DNA from: Actinomycetota bacterium | GTDB taxonomy: Bacteria > Actinomycetota > Actinomycetes > Nanopelagicales > Nanopelagicaceae | Assembly: GCA_009706135.1 (NCBI GenBank) | Contig: WLRX01000045.1 | Span: forward strand, 1 to 7,135 | Length of the DNA: 7,135 bases | Reading direction: 5' to 3' | Shown here: positions 1 through 6,477 of the stretch, piece by piece | Layout: each line of letters opens with the position of its first letter | Position numbering within the stretch: the first letter of the stretch is position 1 | Made by a program: the position numbers and the translations under genes | The notes under the pieces: generated by a model | What the model was told of the DNA's origin: nothing | Databases searched by the model: none | What the model saw: only the letters and a program-made list of their open reading frames with translations

Positions 1-37
1 GATAATCAATTGTGGGCATAGCGGTAGACTTCGCGGT

Positions 38-832
38 GTGAGTGATGCACCTATTGGAATATTTGATTCCGGCGTTGGCGGCTTAACCGTTGCACGTGCA
101 ATTCTTGATCAACTTCCAAATGAATCCACAATTTATATTGGCGATACTGCACGAGGTCCATATGGACCTCGTCCGTTGGCGCAGGTGCGAGAGTTTGCTT
201 TAGAAACTTTAGATTTTCTAGTTGACCAAGGAGTTAAAGCTCTTGTCATCGCATGCAACACAGCAAGTGCTGCAATGTTGCGCGATGCACGCGAACGATA
301 TTCGATTCCAGTTATCGAAGTAATTCAACCAGCAGTTCGCAGGGCAGTGGCCGCAACTAGATCAGGAAAAATTGGCGTAATCGGCACTCAAGCAACTGTT
401 GACTCAAAAGCGTACATAGATGCATTTGCGGCTGCACCAAACTTAAATATCATTTCAGTTGCATGCCCGTTATTTGTGGAATTTGTTGAACGCGGAGAAA
501 CTTCTGGACCAGAAATCACAGAAATTGCTCGTAAGTATCTAAAACCTGTCATTGATGCTGATATCGATACATTGGTTCTCGGGTGTACTCACTATCCACT
601 ACTAACGGGTGTGATTTCATACGTTGTGGGCAATTCGGTTTCGCTGGTATCAAGTGCGGAAGAAACTGCAAAAGATCTTTATCGTGTACTCGTAGAAAAT
701 AATTTACTCCACTCAAGTAAAAAAAGTGCTGATCATCGATTCCTGGCAACAGGGGATGCAAAAGCGTTTGAAACACTTGCACGTAGATTTCTCGGTCCAG
801 AAGTTGGCCGAGTTGAACACCAAGATCTATAA
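38..832 (+). CDS. murI: Glutamate racemase
   Basis: MurI interconverts L- and D-glutamate in the cytoplasm without a cofactor and supplies D-Glu for peptidoglycan stem peptides. The 264-residue product has the usual family length and is intact. The N-terminal [11 protein letters not shown] motif carries the conserved Asp10, followed by GDTARGPYG (35-43). The two catalytic cysteines lie in ACNTASA (Cys73) and LGCTHYP (Cys183, with His185 two residues on). The GTG start places FDSG about ten residues in, as in homologues. No clear Shine-Dalgarno lies upstream, and the frame stays open to base 2, so a slightly earlier start outside the window cannot be fully excluded. rph follows 42 bases later on the same strand. 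Family assignment is certain from the motifs; enzyme activity is inferred. Confidence 0.97.
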   Translation: MSDAPIGIFDSGVGGLTVARAILDQLPNESTIYIGDTARGPYGPRPLAQVREFALETLDFLVDQGVKALVIACNTASAAMLRDARERYSIPVIEVIQPAVRRAVAATRSGKIGVIGTQATVDSKAYIDAFAAAPNLNIISVACPLFVEFVERGETSGPEITEIARKYLKPVIDADIDTLVLGCTHYPLLTGVISYVVGNSVSLVSSAEETAKDLYRVLVENNLLHSSKKSADHRFLATGDAKAFETLARRFLGPEVGRVEHQDL

Positions 833-864
833 ACTACCCGAACCTATAAACTGCTCAGATAAAC

Positions 865-868
865 GGAG
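865..868 (+). promoter_or_regulatory. Ribosome binding site of rph
   Basis: GGAG lies 6 bases before the ATG at 875 and supports that start. It sits in the only gap (833-874) between murI and rph, consistent with rph being translated independently of murI. Confidence 0.75.
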
Positions 869-874
869 AAATAC

Positions 875-1600
875 ATGTCACGCAATGATGGACGCACAAA
901 CGATCAACTCCGTGAAATTAAATTTACGCGCGGTTGGCTAGACCACGCTGAAGGTTCAGTTCTTGTTGAGTTTGGCAAGACAAGAGTTCTCTGTGTTGCA
1001 TCATTTTCTCCGGGCGTTCCACGTTGGTTAAAAGATTCTGGTACAGGTTGGGTAACTTCTGAGTATGCAATGCTTCCGCGCGCAACTCACACTCGATCTG
1101 ATCGTGAAAGTGTCAAAGGTAAATTGGGTGGTCGTACCCAAGAAATTTCACGATTAGTTGGTCGTTCACTTCGAGCAATCGTTGACACAAAAGAACTCGG
1201 TGAAAATACAATAGTTATTGATTGTGATGTTTTACAAGCAGATGGCGGAACACGGACTGCGGCGATTACGGGCGCATACGTTGCGTTAGCCGACGCTATT
1301 GCATGGGCAAAAAAAGAGGGTCATATCAAAGCAAATTCAAAACCACTTGCAGATTCTGTGGCCGCAGTAAGTGTTGGAATCATCGGGGGTATTCCGATGC
1401 TCGATCTTTGCTACGAAGAAGATGTTCGCGCTGATACTGATATGAACGTTGTATGTAGTGGCGATGGGCGATTTATTGAAGTTCAAGGCACTGCTGAGGG
1501 CGTTCCATTTGATCGCGAACTTTTGAATCAATTACTAGATCTTGCAGTTGGTGGTTGCAAAGATTTAGCAGGAATGCAGAGTTCAGTTCTAGCCAAATGA
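875..1600 (+). CDS. rph: Ribonuclease PH
   Basis: RNase PH is a phosphate-dependent 3'-5' exoribonuclease that trims tRNA precursor 3' ends and acts as a ring hexamer. The 241-residue product is full length. It opens with [13 protein letters not shown], followed by the [14 protein letters not shown] block (61-74). The expected phosphate-binding residues are seen: Arg87 in GKLGGRTQE, and the GTR triplet (125-127) in [14 protein letters not shown]. The acidic catalytic region is [11 protein letters not shown] (181-191), and EVQGTAEG (202-209) is the other family signature. The ATG is supported by GGAG 6 bases upstream. Its stop codon overlaps the rdgB start (ATGA), so the two are very probably co-transcribed. 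Nothing looks truncated or degenerate. Confidence 0.97.
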   Translation: MSRNDGRTNDQLREIKFTRGWLDHAEGSVLVEFGKTRVLCVASFSPGVPRWLKDSGTGWVTSEYAMLPRATHTRSDRESVKGKLGGRTQEISRLVGRSLRAIVDTKELGENTIVIDCDVLQADGGTRTAAITGAYVALADAIAWAKKEGHIKANSKPLADSVAAVSVGIIGGIPMLDLCYEEDVRADTDMNVVCSGDGRFIEVQGTAEGVPFDRELLNQLLDLAVGGCKDLAGMQSSVLAK

Positions 1601-2220
1601 GCGCTCCAGTTACTTTAGTTTTAGCAACTCGCAATCAAGGTAAAATTCTAGAATTTCGGAGAATTCTTGACACAATTTCTCAAGGCGCTATAGATCTTGT
1701 TGGCCTTGAAGAATTTCCAGATACGACTGAGGTTGAGGAAACTGGGAGCACATTTAGAGAGAATGCATTACTAAAGGCTAGAAGTGTTTGCCAAGAAACG
1801 GGGTTGCCAGCAATTGCTGATGACAGCGGGTTGTGCGTAAATATTTTAAATGGCGCACCAGGGATCTTTTCTGCCAGGTATGCAGGAGTTCAAGGTGACG
1901 ATCAGGCGAATAATGCAAAACTATTAAGTGAATTAGAAGGCTTTCCGGAAGAAAAGAGGGGAGCACATTTCACCTGTGCCGTGGCCTTGGTTTTACCCGA
2001 TGGAAGAGAACATGTCACAGAAGAATTCTTTGAAGGTTCGATACTTTTTGCCCCGATCGGCAAGCAAGGATTTGGTTATGACCCCTTATTTAAGCCACAA
2101 GGTTTAGCTATCTCAACTGCGCAAATGAGCCCGCAGGAGAAGGATTTGATTAGCCACAGAGGTAAATCACTCCGTGCAATAGCACCTCACGTTTTCGGTT
2201 TGCTGACCGCGCTGGGGTAA
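1597..2220 (+). CDS. rdgB: XTP/dITP diphosphatase (RdgB/HAM1 family)
   Basis: This house-cleaning pyrophosphatase hydrolyses non-canonical purine triphosphates (dITP, XTP, ITP) to monophosphates, keeping deaminated bases out of DNA and RNA. The start chosen is the ATG overlapping the rph stop codon (ATGA), giving 207 residues and beginning [16 protein letters not shown]. An earlier in-frame ATG at 1555 would add 14 residues read from the rph coding sequence and push the TRNxGK nucleotide-binding motif away from its usual place near the N-terminus. Other family blocks are [14 protein letters not shown] (48-61), AIADDSGL with metal/catalytic Asp75-Asp76 (72-79), [12 protein letters not shown] (86-97), GFGYDPLF (158-165) and SHRGK (186-190). 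No good Shine-Dalgarno precedes it, so translation is probably coupled to rph. Confidence 0.96.
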   Translation: MSAPVTLVLATRNQGKILEFRRILDTISQGAIDLVGLEEFPDTTEVEETGSTFRENALLKARSVCQETGLPAIADDSGLCVNILNGAPGIFSARYAGVQGDDQANNAKLLSELEGFPEEKRGAHFTCAVALVLPDGREHVTEEFFEGSILFAPIGKQGFGYDPLFKPQGLAISTAQMSPQEKDLISHRGKSLRAIAPHVFGLLTALG

Positions 2221-2264
2221 ACTTCTACTGCCCGAGTGCGTGAAGAATGTACGTACCGCTACCC

Positions 2265-2270
2265 AAGGAG
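2265..2270 (+). promoter_or_regulatory. Strong ribosome binding site setting the GTG start at 2276
   Basis: AAGGAG lies 5 bases before the GTG at 2276, an almost ideal Shine-Dalgarno. It decides in favour of this start over the in-frame GTG at 2240, which would put the site inside the coding sequence. Confidence 0.8.
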
Positions 2271-2275
2271 TTCAT

Positions 2276-2479
2276 GTGGCTGTAAAGAAAAAGGCAAAGA
2301 AATCTGCAGCTAAGAAGCCTGCTGCTAAGAAGTCTGCAAAAAAATCTGTTGCCCGTAAGTCAACAGCAAAAAGAAGTGTTAAGAAAATTGCAAAGAAAAG
2401 CACTGCTCGCAAATCTGCAGTAAAGAAGAGTGCAAAGAAGTCAGCTGCACGCAAAACTACTAAGAAGTCTTCACGTCGC
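2276..2479 (+). repeat. Lysine/alanine-rich H1-like repeat coding segment
   Basis: This segment encodes about 68 residues of degenerate 4-6 residue units centred on KKSA, RKSA, KKPAA and ARK. At the DNA level the AAG/AAA lysine codons and GCA/GCT alanine codons alternate, so the units are related but not identical. Such tracts vary in length between strains through slippage and recombination in other actinobacterial H1-like genes. Confidence 0.8.
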
Positions 2480-3082
2480 GCCACATCAGTTGATCGACTA
2501 GTCATTCCAGCTGTTCCAGTTGGTGGTACCCGTAGTCGAGTTGATGTAACGACAACCCCACCGCTTCGTAATGAAGTAAAGCCAGCTACTTTCAATAACA
2601 AGCCTAAACAAGGCGCATCTAATCGTGTCGTGACAATCGTTGTTATAGGAATAGCACTTCTTGCAATTATTGTTTGGTCAAAATCAGGAAATTCAGGTGA
2701 TGACGCAGCAACCCCTACAACGCCATCAGCTTCAGCGACCGCAACTGAAGAACCAACCGCAACTGAAGAACCAACTACGCCTACCGAACCTGTTAGCGCA
2801 GTTGAAGCTCCAACAGCATTCGTCGCGCTTCGTACAGCTGATGGAATGAATCTTCGATGGAAAGCACCTATGGCTACAGATGGCCTCACAGGATTTAATG
2901 TTGAACTCAAGCCAGCTGGTGGGGAATGGGCAGTTGTTGCAACGACAGGTCCAACCGAGTTAACCCACGCAGTTATTCGTTCAAGTTCAGATAGCTGGAC
3001 ACAGTTCCGAGTTTCGAGTGTCTATTCTGATGGACAAACAGCGTCTGCAAAGATTTTTGGACTTGCTGGTCAGTACGAATAA
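2276..3082 (+). CDS. Membrane-anchored histone-H1-like protein with C-terminal fibronectin type III domain
   Basis: Function unknown. The GTG start with AAGGAG 5 bases upstream gives 268 residues. Residues 1-68 are an almost pure Lys/Ala/Ser/Arg repeat (KKSAAKKPAAKKSAKK and variants) like histone H1 tails and the basic tails of actinobacterial HU proteins, which bind DNA. A linker (69-116) leads to one hydrophobic segment at 118-134 (VVTIVVIGIALLAIIVW). Next come a Thr/Pro/Glu/Ala stalk (about 140-173) and a fibronectin type III-like domain (about 176-262) with the typical strand pattern: Trp195 in NLRWKAP, GFNVEL, then FRVSSVYSDG. By the positive-inside rule the basic part should be cytoplasmic and the FN3 domain outside. 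There is no cleavable signal peptide. The protein could tether DNA to the membrane, but it could also bind RNA, ribosomes or anionic lipid. It follows rdgB after 55 bases and ends before a strong terminator. Confidence 0.85.
   Translation: MAVKKKAKKSAAKKPAAKKSAKKSVARKSTAKRSVKKIAKKSTARKSAVKKSAKKSAARKTTKKSSRRATSVDRLVIPAVPVGGTRSRVDVTTTPPLRNEVKPATFNNKPKQGASNRVVTIVVIGIALLAIIVWSKSGNSGDDAATPTTPSASATATEEPTATEEPTTPTEPVSAVEAPTAFVALRTADGMNLRWKAPMATDGLTGFNVELKPAGGEWAVVATTGPTELTHAVIRSSSDSWTQFRVSSVYSDGQTASAKIFGLAGQYE
2738..2773 (+). repeat. Perfect 18-bp tandem duplication in the stalk region
   Basis: Two identical adjacent 18-base copies (2738-2755 and 2756-2773) start ACCGCAACTG and encode Thr-Ala-Thr-Glu-Glu-Pro twice, in frame. 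They lie in the low-complexity Thr/Pro/Glu linker between the membrane segment and the FN3 domain. Identity at synonymous positions suggests a recent duplication. Confidence 0.9.
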
Positions 3083-3092
3083 ATCATTAAAT

Positions 3093-3125
3093 AAAAAAGC
3101 CCTCGCACTATGCGGGGGCTTTTTT
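3093..3125. terminator. Bidirectional rho-independent terminator
   Basis: A 15-base-pair stem (3093-3107 with 3111-3125) closes a three-base CTA loop. Its core is GCCCTCGCA paired with TGCGGGGGC, with one G-U pair when read on the plus strand. It is flanked by six A on the left and six T on the right, so both strands yield a hairpin followed by a U-run. It starts 10 bases after the H1-like gene stop and ends 7 bases before the acyltransferase stop, so it serves both convergent units. Confidence 0.93.
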
Positions 3126-3132
3126 ATTGCTC

Positions 3133-4884
3133 TTACTTGAGTTCAGAAAGTATCGCATCCACATAAACATTTATTCCAGTGGGCACTAAGTGCACACCAT
3201 CTGGAGCAAAGTATTCTGGATGTCCTTGGGAGATGCTGCTCCAATCAACAATTTTTACATTCTGATATTGATATGCAATTTTCTGAATTAGTGAATTGTT
3301 CTCATCTTTCCATCCTCGCGGAACTGCAGTATTCACGACAATAATCTGTGGTTGATCCTTTATAGCTTCAAATATCGAAACTACTTCACTTTCAATGAGG
3401 CGATTATTATTTCCCATATTCACAATGATGGGAGCACCAAGCATTCGAGCCTTATCTTTATTAAGAACTTCGATTAACTCAGGTGCTTGACGACCAACGT
3501 GGGCATTTATTAACCCCACTTGTCGTCGATTAGATAACTCATTTCGAATTCCGAGGATGACAGAATCACCTGCCACCCACAAACCGTCCGATGGATTAGT
3601 TATTTGACTCTCTATCTCAGCATTTGAAGTTATTTCTAACTTTAACTTGGCAAGATTACGATCGCTTATTGCGATTGCATTTGCGCTCACGAGTGATGTA
3701 GCTACCAGCACTGAAATTATTGAGAACGCCAATGTCATTTGTTGACGAATACGAACTTGTTTTGCACGGTATTTCATTCCTCTGAACCACGATTCGATGT
3801 AACCATTTCGAAATGGCAACTCAATCCATCGACGAGAAATATCAGCTAGAGCAAATACAATCAAAACTCTCAGGGCATATAAAGCCCAACTAGCACCCGC
3901 CAGATCAACGCTGGGACGAGTAACTTGGAAAATGATCCAGTGCCATAAATAAATAGCGTATGAACGTTCGCCAATCCACAAGATAGCTTTTCCTTGTAGC
4001 AGTGGAGCGAAACGAGATGCTGGGTGAACAATTGACATCATGATTGCGCAGCCAAAGAAACCAGCAAGTGGAAATGCAATTTTGTACAATGTTGAATTAC
4101 TCTCATTAATGAACAAGAAACAGGCAAGAAGTCCAAGAAATCCGAATATTCCGATTCCATCAATAACATCTTGGGCTCTCTTAGCGATATCAATCTTTAG
4201 ATTTTGTGGAATCCAGTTAACAGCTAACGCAGCGCCGAGGAACAAACCAATACTGTGAGTATCTGTTCCAAAATAAACGTGGCTTACGCCCTGTGAAGAG
4301 TTTGCATCAATGCTCAAGGAAACTAAGAGCAACGCAGCGCCAGAGCCAATAGCAATAAATAATGCCGCAGCTGGAATGATTTTTCTTCCTAAGCGGCGCA
4401 GTACAAGAAGCAAGATAAGCGGCCAAATTAAATAAAATTGGGCTTCTACACCGAGTGACCATGTGTGTTGCAAAAGTGGAGGTCGCCCAATTGCTTCGAA
4501 GTAATCTTGATGGCGAAATACCAACCACCAATTCATCATTCCTGTAATTGAAAATGGGGTATCAGTGAGCAATCTTTTTATGGTGTCAGGTGCCCACACG
4601 CCAATAAATAGAATTGTCGTAATAATCATGAAAACTAATGGAGGAAGTAATCTTCGCAAACGAGATTTGTAGAATGCCCTTAAATCTAGACCACCACTTC
4701 TATGAATTGAATCCAAAAGCAAGCGCGTAATCACGTATCCAGAAATAACAAAAAAAAGATCAACACCAAGAAAGCCACCAGGAATCCATGGAACACCTAA
4801 GTGATAAAGCATTACCGAAATGACCGCTATTGCACGTAAACCGTCAATCGCAGGTATGTATTTAATTCCGCGTTCAGCAGACAT
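3133..4884 (-). CDS. Membrane O-acyltransferase (OafA/YrhL type, acyltransferase family 3) with C-terminal SGNH domain
   Basis: The 583-residue product has two parts. Residues 1 to about 360 are a polytopic acyltransferase-3 domain of roughly ten or eleven helices, with the family signatures AIDGLRAIAV (12-21), His28 in MLYHLG, GVDLFFVISGY (40-50), RLRRLLPP (75-82) and WSLGVEAQFYLIWP (142-155). A further helix (about 384-404) leads to an extracytoplasmic SGNH hydrolase-like domain: GDS with Ser441, VGRQ (463-466), GNNN (491-494), and DGVH with Asp562 and His565, so the full Ser-Asp-His set is present. Such proteins usually pass acetyl groups across the membrane onto surface polysaccharide, peptidoglycan or lipid-linked sugars. 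The acceptor here is unknown. The ATG is 5 bases after the stop of the coiled-coil gene with only a weak ribosome site, so the two genes are probably one operon. The unit ends at the shared terminator. Confidence 0.93.
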   Translation of the reverse strand: MSAERGIKYIPAIDGLRAIAVISVMLYHLGVPWIPGGFLGVDLFFVISGYVITRLLLDSIHRSGGLDLRAFYKSRLRRLLPPLVFMIITTILFIGVWAPDTIKRLLTDTPFSITGMMNWWLVFRHQDYFEAIGRPPLLQHTWSLGVEAQFYLIWPLILLLVLRRLGRKIIPAAALFIAIGSGAALLLVSLSIDANSSQGVSHVYFGTDTHSIGLFLGAALAVNWIPQNLKIDIAKRAQDVIDGIGIFGFLGLLACFLFINESNSTLYKIAFPLAGFFGCAIMMSIVHPASRFAPLLQGKAILWIGERSYAIYLWHWIIFQVTRPSVDLAGASWALYALRVLIVFALADISRRWIELPFRNGYIESWFRGMKYRAKQVRIRQQMTLAFSIISVLVATSLVSANAIAISDRNLAKLKLEITSNAEIESQITNPSDGLWVAGDSVILGIRNELSNRRQVGLINAHVGRQAPELIEVLNKDKARMLGAPIIVNMGNNNRLIESEVVSIFEAIKDQPQIIVVNTAVPRGWKDENNSLIQKIAYQYQNVKIVDWSSISQGHPEYFAPDGVHLVPTGINVYVDAILSELK

Positions 4885-4889
4885 TGAAA

Positions 4890-5687
4890 TTACTTACGCT
4901 TTGCTGAACTTTTCTTTGCAACCCTTTTGGTTGAATTACCTTTTGGTGCGTTCAGCGCTGCTTTTGTGCGTTGACTCTCCACACGAATCGGACCGCGCTG
5001 AATTATGGTGTCATCTGGATTAAGATTATCGAGAACACTCTTTTGAAGTTGAGCTAAGCGATTAAACGCCACTTCAAGTCGAGCACGAGATTGATGAATA
5101 GCACCTTCAGCGGCATCAAGTGATTGAGTTTGAATTCTATATAGACGTTCAGCTTCGGAAACAACATCATTGAGCCACGCCCGATAATTGGAAACTTCAG
5201 CAGTTGCCCCAGATATAAGTCGCTCACTTTCGCGGCGAGCAGATTGCGCAAGTGCTGAAACCTCGCGCCTCTTTTCTTCCACGGCACGTTCTGCGGCTTC
5301 TTCTGCATTTGCAATCATCTCTTCTGCTTCTGACTCTGCGGCTTGAATATATTTACGCCCGCGAGATTCAGCCCCTGAAAGAATCGTTGCTGCTTTATTT
5401 TGAGCAGATTCAAGTGCGTCTTTTGCGGCACGTGAAGTTTCATTTACAAGGCGATCAGAGGAAGCCTGTGCCCGAGCTTCGCGCAATTGTGCAGACTTAA
5501 TCATGGTCATTGCGGTTTCAGTCGCAAGAATTTCAAACTCTTCTTTGCTAAGAGAAGTAATGTCACGTCGTGAGCGCAGATCGGCGAGTTGTGCTTCAAG
5601 ATCGCGAATACGGTCAACAGAACCAGGAGTTGCTGATTCCTCGCCAGTAAAACCAACCCAATTAAGGAAATTCTTCTTCTCGCTCAT
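4890..5687 (-). CDS. Long coiled-coil protein, DivIVA-like, with basic C-terminal tail
   Basis: The 265-residue soluble product is almost wholly helical. After a short N-terminus with an aromatic patch (KNFLNWVGF, 5-13), residues about 24-220 are rich in Ala, Glu, Arg, Gln and Ser with heptad-like spacing, as in DivIVA/Wag31 scaffolds or ATP-synthase-b-like stalks. No canonical DivIVA N-terminal lipid-binding domain is recognisable, so the assignment is by general resemblance only. The C-terminus (about 231-265) is disordered and basic, ending KRVAKKSSAKRK, much like the H1-like protein across the terminator. Start ATG is preceded by AAGGAA at suitable spacing. It is the first gene of a probable two-gene operon with the acyltransferase 5 bases downstream. 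A role as a scaffold in cell-wall growth or division is plausible but inferred. Confidence 0.8.
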   Translation of the reverse strand: MSEKKNFLNWVGFTGEESATPGSVDRIRDLEAQLADLRSRRDITSLSKEEFEILATETAMTMIKSAQLREARAQASSDRLVNETSRAAKDALESAQNKAATILSGAESRGRKYIQAAESEAEEMIANAEEAAERAVEEKRREVSALAQSARRESERLISGATAEVSNYRAWLNDVVSEAERLYRIQTQSLDAAEGAIHQSRARLEVAFNRLAQLQKSVLDNLNPDDTIIQRGPIRVESQRTKAALNAPKGNSTKRVAKKSSAKRK

Positions 5688-5691
5688 TATT

Positions 5692-5697
5692 TTCCTT
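5692..5697 (-). promoter_or_regulatory. Ribosome binding site of the coiled-coil gene
   Basis: On the minus strand AAGGAA precedes the ATG at 5687-5685 by 4 bases (GGAA core close to the start). It supports this start, and no competing upstream in-frame start is as well placed. Confidence 0.65.
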
Positions 5698-5713
5698 GCC
5701 GCCGACGGATAAT

Positions 5714-5732
5714 TTCTAGAGGTTCTCTAGGA
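5714..5732 (-). other. Small hairpin in the leader of the coiled-coil gene
   Basis: CTAGAG (5716-5721) and CTCTAG (5725-5730) form a perfect 6-bp stem with a 3-base loop. One G-U pair and one A-U pair extend it to 5714-5732. It lies between the candidate -10 element and the ribosome site, so it would be in the 5' untranslated leader. No U-run follows, so it is not a terminator. It may stabilise the mRNA or have no role. Confidence 0.4.
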
Positions 5733-5739
5733 GCCTTAG

Positions 5740-5768
5740 ATTAGAGCAGGAATGGCACTTGGCAAAAG
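5740..5768 (-). promoter_or_regulatory. Candidate promoter for the coiled-coil/acyltransferase operon
   Basis: On the minus strand a TCTAAT hexamer (5745-5740) matches TATAAT at five of six positions and lies about 52 bases before the start codon. The region where a -35 should be (around 5760-5768) is only a poor match (TTTTGC), which is common in actinobacterial promoters. This 126-base gap (5688-5813) is the longest non-coding stretch in the window and the natural place for a promoter. Weak evidence. Confidence 0.35.
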
Positions 5769-5774
5769 TCCAAG
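5758..5774. other. Inverted repeat CTTGG-N7-CCAAG
   Basis: A perfect 5-bp dyad (CTTGG 5758-5762, CCAAG 5770-5774) with a 7-base spacer overlaps the -35 area of the candidate promoter. It could be an operator half-site pair or a short hairpin after the hemolysin III gene. There is no T-run, so it is not a canonical terminator. Confidence 0.35.
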
Positions 5775-5813
5775 GGTGGGGTGACCCGCTCACGCAGAGT
5801 GACGAAGTGGGCA

Positions 5814-6458
5814 TTAATCGCGGTAGATGGCCATCGATACAGCGACGTACTGAGAAATCCAGGCTGCCAAAACGAAGATGTGGAAGAGCTCATGAAAGCC
5901 AAAATACTTGGCGTATCGACCCGGTTTTTTTAAGGCGTAAAAAATGGCACCCACAGAATAAAAAAGTCCACCAATTAATATTGGCAGTAAGACCCAGAGT
6001 CCACCTTCTTTATATAACTGTGGCGTATAAATAATTGCAACCCAACCAAGTAATAAATAATTTGCAACGTAAAGCCAGCGCGGAGCCCCAACCCAAAATA
6101 CACGAAGAGCAACGCCGGCAAGAGCGCCAACCCACACAACTATAAGAAGAGTTATGCGATCGCGTCCTTCGAGAAGCGCGACAGCAAATGGTGTGTACGA
6201 ACCGGCGATTAATAAATTTATATTGGCGTGATCCCACCGACGCCACATAACCTTCTTTGCTGGTGACCACGGAACCCGGTGATAAATAGCAGAAACACTA
6301 AAAAGCATAATTGCCGTTATTGAATACAGTGCAACAGAAAACTTCAGCGAAGATTTGCTCAGAATGAATAAAACTAATGATGCAATTATTACCGCAGGTG
6401 TTGCCCCAAGGTGAAACCACCCTCGCAGTTTTGGAGGTGCCGGCAACGGCGTTGTCAT
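5814..6458 (-). CDS. Hemolysin III / PAQR-family integral membrane protein (TrhA/YqfA-like)
   Basis: The 214-residue product is complete and very hydrophobic, with about seven predicted membrane segments, as usual for this family. Conserved residues of the PAQR-like metal-binding core are present: the Ser-x3-His motif SAIYH (Ser56, His60), Asp76 in RWDHANI, and the C-terminal His-x3-His motif HELFH (His189, His193). GSYTP (86-90) is also typical. The eukaryotic relatives are adiponectin/progestin receptors with amide-hydrolase-like activity. Bacterial members have been linked to membrane-lipid homeostasis, and the name hemolysin should not be taken as proof of toxicity. The ATG has a modest AGGG about 7 bases upstream. 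The upstream MFS gene ends 19 bases before it, so the two may be co-transcribed. Confidence 0.93.
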   Translation of the reverse strand: MTTPLPAPPKLRGWFHLGATPAVIIASLVLFILSKSSLKFSVALYSITAIMLFSVSAIYHRVPWSPAKKVMWRRWDHANINLLIAGSYTPFAVALLEGRDRITLLIVVWVGALAGVALRVFWVGAPRWLYVANYLLLGWVAIIYTPQLYKEGGLWVLLPILIGGLFYSVGAIFYALKKPGRYAKYFGFHELFHIFVLAAWISQYVAVSMAIYRD

Positions 6459-6477
6459 CTCACAACCCTAGTAGAAA

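Noticed and set aside
1555..1596. Earlier ATG start for rdgB inside rph
   Set aside because: It would add 14 residues read from rph coding sequence and shift the TRNxGK motif from its usual N-terminal place. The ATGA overlap start fits the family better.
2194..2223. Possible promoter for the H1-like gene (TAAACT at 2218-2223)
   Set aside because: Only four of six -10 positions match and no convincing -35 lies 16-18 bases upstream; the gene may simply be read through from rdgB.
2240..2275. Earlier GTG start for the H1-like gene
   Set aside because: The AAGGAG at 2265-2270 would then be inside the gene, while it is ideally placed for the GTG at 2276. The extra 12 residues also do not fit the repeat pattern.
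2276..2479. CRISPR array or non-coding repeat array
   Set aside because: Repeat units are degenerate, lack regular spacers, and are fully explained by a coding Lys/Ala repeat.
2272..2910. A 212-codon open frame on the minus strand opposite the H1-like gene
   Set aside because: It is the antisense of Lys/Ala/Ser codons, which rarely produce stops. The product is low-complexity Phe/Ala/Val, with no ribosome site or family resemblance, and the plus-strand gene is clearly real.
5775..5813. Terminator after the hemolysin III gene
   Set aside because: Only short imperfect pairings of GC-rich sequence are seen, with no T-run on the minus strand; read-through into the next gene is possible.
5759..6034. 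A 91-codon plus-strand frame overlapping the end of the hemolysin III gene
   Set aside because: It lies almost entirely antisense to a conserved membrane protein and its product has no recognisable motif or composition of a real protein.
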